From: Bacteroidales bacterium
Lineage (GTDB): Bacteria; Bacteroidota; Bacteroidia; Bacteroidales; F082
NCBI GenBank assembly: GCA_017508895.1
Contig: JAFWRA010000214.1
Span: forward strand, 1 to 14,305
DNA: 14,305 nucleotides
Direction of reading: 5' to 3'
Position 1 is the stretch's first letter; each line of letters begins with the position of its first letter. Below are positions 1 to 5,640 of this stretch, one piece after another. The notes under the pieces were generated by a model. The model searched no databases. It saw only the letters and a list, made by a program, of their open reading frames with translations, and was not told where the DNA came from. The translations under genes and the position numbers were made by a program.

Positions 1-402
1 GAGTTCGTCCTTGCGGATGCCTTGGTCCTTCATCATCTGCGAGGCCGAGCTGCTGCTTTCAAAGACGGCCAGCAACAGGTGTTCGATGGAAACGTATTCA
101 TCGCCCATCTTCTTGGCCAGTGCGATGGCGTCGTTGAAGGTCTTGCTGACTTCGGAGGAATAATACAATTCGGAGCCGCTCGTACGCGGTTGGTTGTTGA
201 TAGCTTGATCCAGGGCATCATTTAAGCGCGAGATATTGACGCCCAGCTTCTTCATCAGGTTGGGCACCAAGTAATCATCGCTCAGAATCATACCCTTCAG
301 CAGGTGGAAGTTCTCCACGGTCTGGCTCTGATGGCTTTGCGCTATCTCCTGGGCCTTCCCGATGGCTTCCTGTGATTTGATTGTGAATTGATTGATGTTC
401 AT
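1..402 (-). CDS. clpB: ATP-dependent chaperone ClpB, N-terminal part (3' end outside window)
   Basis: ClpB is a cytoplasmic AAA+ disaggregase that works with DnaK/DnaJ to resolubilise aggregated proteins. Only the first 134 codons are present. They read MNINQFTIKSQEAIGKAQEI at the start and match the Clp N-terminal (Clp_N) domain: two helical repeats, the first around residues 5-75 (with ENFHLLKGMI) and the second around 80-134 (with DEYVSIEHLLLAVFE). The frame is open to base 1, so the nucleotide-binding domains lie outside the window. The Met at 402 is the natural start because it gives the usual MNxxxFT opening; a purine-rich AAGAAAGGA stretch lies about 10 nt upstream. ClpA or ClpC share this fold, but the opening and the Q-rich SQEAIGKAQ helix fit ClpB best. 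Two related palindromic 13-mers in the leader may be regulatory. Confidence 0.9.
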   Translation of the reverse strand, partial: MNINQFTIKSQEAIGKAQEIAQSHQSQTVENFHLLKGMILSDDYLVPNLMKKLGVNISRLNDALDQAINNQPRTSGSELYYSSEVSKTFNDAIALAKKMGDEYVSIEHLLLAVFESSSSASQMMKDQGIRKDEL

Positions 403-534
403 GGTTGGTTTTCCTTTCTTGTTTTTCGACGGTTAGGTCATCAAATATTCAGCCAACACGAACAGTCGTCAATATCCGTTTTTCTTAAAACACGAATTAC
501 CAGTAATTTACTATAAATATTCATTAATTACAAA

Positions 535-547
535 TGACAAATTGTCA
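535..547 (-). promoter_or_regulatory. Perfect palindrome TGACAATTTGTCA upstream of clpB (site 1)
   Basis: Read on the minus strand, this is a perfect inverted repeat of 6-bp arms (TGACAA/TTGTCA) around one central base. A second, similar 13-mer lies 41 bp further upstream. The arrangement fits a protein-binding operator or a non-standard promoter element for the downstream chaperone gene. It is not the CIRCE element bound by HrcA, which has 9-bp arms with a different sequence. Confidence 0.4.
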
Positions 548-575
548 CTTAATCAAATAATTAAGGCTGGGCTTG

Positions 576-588
576 CGACAAAATGGCA
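576..588 (-). promoter_or_regulatory. Related 13-mer TGCCATTTTGTCG upstream of clpB (site 2)
   Basis: On the minus strand this matches site 1 (535-547) at 10 of 13 positions, sharing the frame TGnCAnTTTGTCn. The two sites are 41 bp apart start to start, close to four helical turns, so both would present the same DNA face. Binding by a common regulator is inferred. Confidence 0.35.
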
Positions 589-602
589 AGTAAATTGCTG
601 TT

Positions 603-2201
603 TTAGTCAGGATTAATCAGCTTGACAGTCCAACCTTTAGGGATGACACCATCATCTTTCCATAGTGCATATTTGTTCTTATAAAAAGATCCGCATGACG
701 AGGTTTTATCAAGCCATCCTTTAAGACAATCTCTTGCCTCGATTTCTGTTGCCAACATAGTTATTTCAGAAAGCGATGAGCAACCAGAAAACATGTCACG
801 ATAGCAACACTCTGTCAAATCCACAGCATGCAATTCAGGTGCATATTCTAATGAAGTACAACCAGAAAACATACCCCAATAGCAGGAAGAAGCCAAATCC
901 GTAGCTGGCAATTTTGGAACTCGTTTTAGAGAAGTACAACCTTCAAACATAAATAAATAGCATTCGATGCACAATTCCTTGGCAGGCAAACTAGGGGCTT
1001 CCTCAAGCGAGGTACAACCAGAGAACATCCTAAGATAACACTGATTTGCCAAATTCTCAGCAGGCAAACAACATGCTCTTTTTAGCGAGGTGCAACCCTG
1101 AAACATAACTGAATAGCATCCTCTAGACATTGTTTTTGCCTTTAATACCGGTGTTTCTTCCAAAGAAGTACAGCCCTTAAACATACCCAAGCAGCAATAT
1201 GGAGCCATACTATCAACCAGCAAATCAGGGACATATCGCAACGAAGTACAATCCTCAAACATTGAATAATAGCATTGTTCAGCCATTTTTTCAGCACGTA
1301 ATCTAGGTGCTGTTACCAGTGAAGTACAACCAGAAAACATACCAAAACAACAAGAATAAGCCAAATTATAAGCTGGAAGTTCAGGAGCTGCTTTTAGCGA
1401 TGTACAACCAGAAAACATATAGCTATAACATGAAGGAGCCAAGTCAACAGCTGGCAATTTGGGGGCTAATACTAATGATGTGCATCCTTTAAACATATTA
1501 GAGCAACACCCGTCTGCCAAATTCTTTAACCGTAATGCAGGAATTTCCTCTAAGGAAGTACAACCAGAAAACATACCAGAATAACAATAAGGAGCTAGTT
1601 TTTCAGCTAACAATTCGGGGGCTATTTTTAATGAAGTACAACCTTCAAACATTTCTGAATAGCAAGAATTAGATAAGTTCTCAGCCGGTAACTCAGGAGC
1701 TACCACCAATTGTTTGCATCCCTTAAACAGTTTCACAAACCCCCTAAATGGTACCTCTTTTATCTCATCATAATGTTTATAGTCAACCAAAGTACGTATA
1801 TCCCCAGTGCAAATGACTTCGGCATTTGCGGTGAAAGAAATATTAGCACCACAAGTGCCTTTTTTATTTTTTCCCCTTAGTAATAATTTACCACGGTCTC
1901 CTCCAAACACAACAGTTTCTTTTTTCAGCTCCTTCCATCTACTTCCTCCAACAGAATATTCAAGCATATCTACTTTTTCAGACAAATGAAATACCTGAGT
2001 AAAGTCTGATTCAAAGGTAATATAAGGTTTTGTATTGCACCTATAATGAGTAACCACATCAGGAAAATAATAAACTACCAAACCAGCTAACAAAGTTGCA
2101 ACCAGAGTAAAAGCAAGCGAACGGTCAAAATACTTCTTGATCCAATTCCAAATTATCATTACCACAATGGTTATCCTTACAACGTTTTTCAACTTTTTCA
2201 T
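603..2201 (-). CDS. Membrane-anchored Cys-rich leucine-rich/BspA-like repeat protein
   Basis: This 532-residue protein has a basic N-terminus, then one strong membrane segment at about residues 29-46; a weaker hydrophobic stretch sits at about 8-19. It has no lipobox. Residues 58-160 look like the beta-rich lead-in domain seen in Bacteroides repeat proteins. Residues 168-479 are twelve repeats of exactly 26 aa, consensus APELPAxxLAxxCYxxMFxG followed by CTSLxx, preceded by one degenerate unit (LFKGC at 158-162). Two Cys per repeat are invariant, eight residues apart. The C-terminus has the usual closing motif of these proteins (GSFYKNK, then IPKGWTV at 520-526). Repeats of this kind form solenoids, and BspA-type relatives act in adhesion or binding; the role here is unknown. 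The likely topology is N-in with the array outside the inner membrane. The gene is visibly AT-richer than its neighbours and stands alone, which hints at acquisition. Confidence 0.8.
   Translation of the reverse strand: MKKLKNVVRITIVVMIIWNWIKKYFDRSLAFTLVATLLAGLVVYYFPDVVTHYRCNTKPYITFESDFTQVFHLSEKVDMLEYSVGGSRWKELKKETVVFGGDRGKLLLRGKNKKGTCGANISFTANAEVICTGDIRTLVDYKHYDEIKEVPFRGFVKLFKGCKQLVVAPELPAENLSNSCYSEMFEGCTSLKIAPELLAEKLAPYCYSGMFSGCTSLEEIPALRLKNLADGCCSNMFKGCTSLVLAPKLPAVDLAPSCYSYMFSGCTSLKAAPELPAYNLAYSCCFGMFSGCTSLVTAPRLRAEKMAEQCYYSMFEDCTSLRYVPDLLVDSMAPYCCLGMFKGCTSLEETPVLKAKTMSRGCYSVMFQGCTSLKRACCLPAENLANQCYLRMFSGCTSLEEAPSLPAKELCIECYLFMFEGCTSLKRVPKLPATDLASSCYWGMFSGCTSLEYAPELHAVDLTECCYRDMFSGCSSLSEITMLATEIEARDCLKGWLDKTSSCGSFYKNKYALWKDDGVIPKGWTVKLINPD
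765..1700 (-). repeat. Twelve in-frame tandem repeats of 78 bp (26 codons)
   Basis: The MF dipeptide recurs at residues 184, 210, 236, 262, 288, 314, 340, 366, 392, 418, 444 and 470, exactly 26 apart with no insertion or deletion. Cys recurs at 180 and 188 and then every 26 residues to 466 and 474. The DNA copies have diverged but keep blocks such as the complement of GGTTGTACTTC. Copy number probably changes by recombination in relatives. This coding repeat is not a CRISPR array. Confidence 0.9.
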
Positions 2202-2313
2202 CGGTATAATAAGTTATAAAATACTAAATGGACCTACTATTTCCACACAAGATAGGAACTAAAAAAAACAGAATCTTGAACAATAATTATTTCCAAAGTG
2301 ATTGTTGATGTAA

Positions 2314-2321
2314 CAAACATA
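2314..2321 (-). promoter_or_regulatory. Candidate -7 box (TATGTTTG) for the repeat-protein gene
   Basis: On the minus strand this octamer matches the Bacteroidota -7 consensus TAnnTTTG. It would give a leader of about 105 nt. A TTTG that could act as the -33 element is 23 nt upstream, a little longer than the usual 19-21, so the assignment is tentative. Confidence 0.35.
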
Positions 2322-2404
2322 TTATTATTTTTGATGCTGCGCAGCAAAAGTATAAAAATCTCACAACATAGGTAAAATATTACATTTGAAAAGATTTTTT
2401 TCCC

Positions 2405-2412
2405 TACTTTTG
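2405..2412 (+). promoter_or_regulatory. Candidate -7 box (TACTTTTG) for the DUF3667 gene
   Basis: This matches TAnnTTTG and lies 19 nt before the start codon, which would give a very short leader. A second match, TACATTTG at 2381-2388, could be an alternative -7 box, or its TTTG could be a closely spaced -33 element (16-nt gap). Confidence 0.5.
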
Positions 2413-2431
2413 TCCTTTCAAACCAACCGTT

Positions 2432-3316
2432 ATGGTAACCGAAATACAAACTGAGGCGCAAGCCGAATCCAGAAAAACAAAATGCCTCAACTGCGGCACC
2501 GAGTTCGAAGGGAAGTACTGCCCCGAGTGCGGACAAAGCGCCGACACGGGACGGTTCACGCCGCAGTTCATCTTTGACAACCTTCGGTCTGCCATCATTG
2601 GCAATGACGGTGGAATATGGTACACCTTCAAGAGCCTATTCATTCGCCCGGGAGCAATGATCGTCGAAATCCTCAACGGCAAACGCAAGAAGTACTTCTC
2701 CCCATTCCCGATGCTGTTTTTCATGCTGACGGTCTACATCCTGCTATTCACCCTCACAGGCAGCAAAAGCGACATGCAAACGACGGAAAAAAATCATCTT
2801 GAGACAGAGGGAGAAATCGATCCCAGCTTGGAGGAACATGCCCGAGTGGTAGTCCTGGGTATCAATGAGTTTAACAGACCGGTCGGACTGGGGTATAAGT
2901 TCTACAACAACCATTATACCGCAGTATTCATGCTGACACTTCCTTTTTTTCTTTTCGCCACAAGAGTTTTCTACGGAAAAGACAACAGAAAGCGTTATTT
3001 TCGGACAGAATATCTGGTCGCCATCGTCTATTCCATGGTGATGGAGGTCGTCTATCGTTGCCTTGTCAGCATAGTCTACCTCTATTCAGCCCGTGTTTCA
3101 GAAGCCTTGGATCGGCTGGTACCCCTTGTCATCGTCGTTGCCTTTACTGCATGCTTCCATAAGATGCTTGGATTTAGCATCGGTAAGACTGCGTGGAGAA
3201 GCGTGTTGGCGGTGGTATTGTATTACGTGATATTGGGAACCGTCTTATTTATTATAGGTATTGGTCTGTTCTTATATATCATTCTCATCAGGCATAAACT
3301 TGCGGCAGGAATGTAA
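2432..3316 (+). CDS. DUF3667-type zinc-ribbon integral membrane protein
   Basis: This 294-residue protein has an N-terminal zinc ribbon, with CxxC pairs at Cys18/Cys21 and Cys30/Cys33 (CLNCG and CPECGQ). An amphipathic section follows (about 42-92, with KSLFIRPGAMIVEILNGKRK), then about five hydrophobic segments (roughly 93-110, 163-178, 193-216, 228-245 and 257-287). This order, including the RPGxxxxxxxxGKRxxYxxP block before the first membrane span, is typical of the DUF3667 family found in Bacteroidota, whose function is unknown. The ribbon should face the cytoplasm. The start is chosen because a promoter-like TACTTTTG lies 19 nt upstream. The gene stands alone on the plus strand, with a degenerate relative just downstream. 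Confidence 0.8.
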   Translation: MVTEIQTEAQAESRKTKCLNCGTEFEGKYCPECGQSADTGRFTPQFIFDNLRSAIIGNDGGIWYTFKSLFIRPGAMIVEILNGKRKKYFSPFPMLFFMLTVYILLFTLTGSKSDMQTTEKNHLETEGEIDPSLEEHARVVVLGINEFNRPVGLGYKFYNNHYTAVFMLTLPFFLFATRVFYGKDNRKRYFRTEYLVAIVYSMVMEVVYRCLVSIVYLYSARVSEALDRLVPLVIVVAFTACFHKMLGFSIGKTAWRSVLAVVLYYVILGTVLFIIGIGLFLYIILIRHKLAAGM

Positions 3317-3395
3317 CCATAACCTTTGCCGTATCAAATTGGAGATTGTCACTGCCAATTGCAAAGCGGTTCATCGTAGTTAAATCCAAATCCTC

Positions 3396-3618
3396 ATGGA
3401 AAACAAAATACAAACCACAATATAGACTGAGACCCAAGTCGAAGTCAAAACCACCTAATGCCTCATCTGCGGCAAGGAGTTCGAAAAAGGTGATGGGGTT
3501 TGGCATCGTCAATTCCATCTCCAGGAGCTTGATGGCCTTTGCCTTGTTTTCTCTGATGATAGCAAGTCTTGGTTTTATTACACTTACCATCATAACCTTT
3601 TGTAAGACTGGATTATAA
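3396..3618 (+). pseudogene. Decayed zinc-ribbon paralogue with in-frame stops and a frameshift
   Basis: An ATG at 3396 opens a frame (MENKIQTTI) that is broken by TAG and TAA, yet it aligns codon for codon with the intact upstream gene. Bases 3426-3485 match 2450-2509 with no gap, and 11 of 20 codons are identical, including the block encoding CLxCGxEFE. The TAA sits where the intact gene has AAA. After a likely frameshift near 3487, another frame runs on as a hydrophobic tail (MGFGIVNSISRSLMAF and on to ITFCKTGL, stop at 3616-3618). That tail does not resemble the C-terminus of the upstream gene, so the parent was probably a different ribbon-plus-membrane protein, or the middle has been lost. 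A short gene starting at 3346 in the tail frame is possible but less likely. This accounts for the 307-bp gap before trkH. Confidence 0.6.
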
Positions 3619-3623
3619 ATCCT

Positions 3624-5126
3624 TTATTTCGCTCTCCAGAAACCACGTGTGAACAGCAGCAGGATAGTGAAGATTTCCAGACGGCCTACAAGCATGTCGA
3701 AGGATAGAATCCATTTGGCAGCATTCGAGATGTTATCGAAATTGCCACTCGGACCCGTGATGCCCGTACCTGGTCCATAGTTGCTGAAGCAGGTCAGGAA
3801 GGAGATGGCGCCTTCTTCCAGGCTCATGCCCGCAGCCGAAAGTCCTACCACATTGAGCATAAAGACGATGAGGAACAGCGAGAAAAACGACATCACTCGC
3901 TTCAAGCTGAGATCCTCTACAATCTGTCCCGAAATCTTGACGGTGTACATACTCGACGAGTGAATCAACTCGTTCACGGTCTTTCGGATGCACTTGAACA
4001 ACACGATGACACGCACCATCTTGATACCACCGCTGGTTGAACCTGCACAACCGCCCACAATCATCAATACTACTGTCGGGATGAGGAAAAGCCTACCCCA
4101 TGTGTCGTAGTCGCAGTTGCTGCTCTGGAAGCCCGTGTTCGACAGTAAAGCCACCACATGGAACAATGAGACACGGATGCGATCCCACCAGGTATGCGGA
4201 TGCGAGGCCAGTTGTTCTTCAGTGATGGTCCTGAAATTAGGTGCGAAATAGAAACGCATCACAAACAGCAGGGTGAAAAAGAGGATAGCCACCAGGTACC
4301 AATGCAGTTCCTCGTTACGCCGAATCACATCGAAACGGCGGTTGAACATGAAATGATACATTGCAAAGTTGACGCCCGAAAGCAGCATGAAGAGCACACA
4401 GATGTACTCAATATAATTGGAATGATAATACCCAATGCTGGCCTGATGGGTACTGAAACCGCCTGTAGCAATGGTCGTAAAGGCATGGCATACAGCGTCG
4501 AACTTATCCATAGGCCCCAAATGGTACATAATGGCGCATAGCAGCGTCAACGCGATATAGATGACCCATAACAAGCGAGAAGTGGCGCCCATGGTTGGGG
4601 CAAGCTTCTCGACGCTCAAGCCCGGTGCTTCGGCGGCAAACAGAGAGACCTTCTTCGAGCCCTTGGCCACTGAGGGGAGGAAGGCCAAGGTGAACACCAC
4701 AACGCCCAAACCGCCCATCCATTGCGTGATGCTACGCCAAAACAAGATGCCATGCGGTTGACTGTCAATATTATTGAGAATGGTGGCACCTGTAGTCGAG
4801 AAGCCCGACATGGTCTCGAAGAAAGCGTCGGTGACATTGTCGACAGTACCATTCATCAGGAAAGGCAACATGCCAAAGAATGAAAACAAGACCCACGACA
4901 AAGCAACCACCAAAAAGGTGTCACGAATTTGCAGGGTGCCGCGTTTGCTCATGTTTCCGATGTTGTAGAACAACAAACCCACCGCGCCAGTGATAGCAGC
5001 GGTCAGGATGAAACAAGGGGCATCGGTCTCCCCTGCCACGCGCTGATAGTGCAAAGCCACCGCAGAGGTCAACAACAACGCCGCCGCCTCAATAAGTAAC
5101 AATACACCAAACAACTTGCTTTTCAT
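3624..5126 (-). CDS. trkH: TrkH-family potassium uptake protein
   Basis: This is the channel-like K+ translocating subunit of a Trk/Ktr system in the inner membrane, normally gated by a cytoplasmic TrkA/KtrA NAD-binding subunit. Its 500 residues show the four pore repeats. The selectivity-filter segments are at TTGAT (111-115), TTIATGGFST (217-226), SNTGF (329-333) and NYGPGTG (449-455). The glycine-rich GGCAGSTSGGIK (358-369) forms the characteristic break in the third repeat, and GRLEIF (481-486) is the usual C-terminal signature. Length and termini are normal. It is the last gene of a minus-strand cluster, 98 nt after the DUF2750 gene. No trkA partner lies in the window, so it must be elsewhere. 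The 5' leader contains inverted repeats that may affect expression. Confidence 0.95.
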   Translation of the reverse strand: MKSKLFGVLLLIEAAALLLTSAVALHYQRVAGETDAPCFILTAAITGAVGLLFYNIGNMSKRGTLQIRDTFLVVALSWVLFSFFGMLPFLMNGTVDNVTDAFFETMSGFSTTGATILNNIDSQPHGILFWRSITQWMGGLGVVVFTLAFLPSVAKGSKKVSLFAAEAPGLSVEKLAPTMGATSRLLWVIYIALTLLCAIMYHLGPMDKFDAVCHAFTTIATGGFSTHQASIGYYHSNYIEYICVLFMLLSGVNFAMYHFMFNRRFDVIRRNEELHWYLVAILFFTLLFVMRFYFAPNFRTITEEQLASHPHTWWDRIRVSLFHVVALLSNTGFQSSNCDYDTWGRLFLIPTVVLMIVGGCAGSTSGGIKMVRVIVLFKCIRKTVNELIHSSSMYTVKISGQIVEDLSLKRVMSFFSLFLIVFMLNVVGLSAAGMSLEEGAISFLTCFSNYGPGTGITGPSGNFDNISNAAKWILSFDMLVGRLEIFTILLLFTRGFWRAK

Positions 5127-5224
5127 GATCTATAATAATAGTCGATTCACTTTCGCTCATAGATCCCCTCTCACCTACATGCCCACGTCGGGATGACATG
5201 AGCGAAGCAACTCTAAACTCTAAA
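5127..5224 (-). promoter_or_regulatory. Structured spacer upstream of trkH
   Basis: Two nested-order inverted repeats lie in this 98-bp gap. GATCTAT (5127-5133) pairs with ATAGATC (5159-5165) and touches the trkH start codon. TTCGCTCAT (5152-5160) pairs with ATGAGCGAA (5198-5206). The two stems share bases 5159-5160, so they would partly compete. A tandem 7-mer CTCTAAA occurs twice at 5211-5224, directly after the stop of the DUF2750 gene. I find no good TAnnTTTG on the minus strand, so trkH may depend on read-through from yidC. A regulatory role for the stems is inferred. Confidence 0.35.
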
Positions 5225-5638
5225 CTAAGACCACGGTTGCGCCCAGCCGTCGCCATAGTCAAAATCATCGTCGGCCTCGTCGTCGTCCTTTTCCTTATAG
5301 GAATGGTCGTCGTAAGGTTTCAGCCAATTTCTGAACTTATAGGAAGGTATCGCCGTGATCTCGCCCTCCTTCTCGGGCGAGACAGCAATGTCGATTTCAT
5401 CGGCGGCCAACTCTTTCAACCATTGCTGCAATTCCGAGAAACCCATGTCCGTCACCGTATAGCCTTCCCAGTCGCCTTGGGCTGACCCGGCAGCCAATGC
5501 CTCTGACTCCCATAACGGGATATAAGGTTCGCCGTCTCCGTCTTCCAGCATGGCAAAAAAGCCTTCTTTGGCCTCAAGCAGCCACACCTTGCGTGTCTCC
5601 AGGATGGCTTTCAGGAATAATTCGAGCTTGTTTTCCAT
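5225..5638 (-). CDS. DUF2750-like small acidic protein
   Basis: This predicted cytoplasmic protein of 137 residues has no signal peptide or membrane span. Residues 15-106 fit the DUF2750 pattern: a region beginning VWLLEAKEGFFAMLEDGDGE, then PLWESEALA (41-49), a WEGY turn (57-60), a helical SELQQWLKELAADEID segment and a C-terminal strand. The function of this family is unknown. The last 25 residues are strongly acidic (DDDEADDDFDYGD), which is not part of the core fold and may be disordered. The start at 5638 lies 2 nt after the yidC stop, so translational coupling and co-transcription with yidC are likely. The family call rests on pattern recognition and is moderately sure. Confidence 0.65.
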   Translation of the reverse strand: MENKLELFLKAILETRKVWLLEAKEGFFAMLEDGDGEPYIPLWESEALAAGSAQGDWEGYTVTDMGFSELQQWLKELAADEIDIAVSPEKEGEITAIPSYKFRNWLKPYDDHSYKEKDDDEADDDFDYGDGWAQPWS

Positions 5639-5640
5639 GG

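Larger units (their letters stand above)
403..602 (-). promoter_or_regulatory. Leader/promoter region of clpB
   Basis: This is a 200-bp AT-rich spacer between the stop of the repeat protein and the clpB start, both on the minus strand. I find no clean TAnnTTTG -7 element on the minus strand and no strong hairpin terminator for the upstream gene. The notable content is a pair of related 13-bp sites (535-547 and 576-588). The unusually long spacer and the pair suggest that clpB has its own regulated promoter. That is an inference. Confidence 0.4.
2202..2431. promoter_or_regulatory. Divergent intergenic region between the repeat protein and the DUF3667 gene
   Basis: This is a 230-bp AT-rich spacer from which both flanking genes are transcribed outward. 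It holds promoter-like elements in both directions and a perfect 12-bp palindrome, TGCTGCGCAGCA, at 2335-2346. No small gene with a credible start and composition is seen in it. Confidence 0.5.

Noticed and set aside
765..1700. Regular repeats that might be a CRISPR array
   Set aside because: The period is 78 bp, in frame, with diverged copies encoding a clear LRR/BspA-like protein. No identical repeats alternate with unique spacers.
2404..2724. A 106-codon open frame on the minus strand opposite the start of the DUF3667 gene
   Set aside because: It is antisense to the zinc ribbon and first membrane region of a recognised family, with no features of its own.
3288..3593. A 101-codon open frame on the minus strand between the DUF3667 gene and trkH
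   Set aside because: It overlaps the end of the DUF3667 gene and the opposite strand of the zinc-ribbon remnant, whose homology explains the sequence better.
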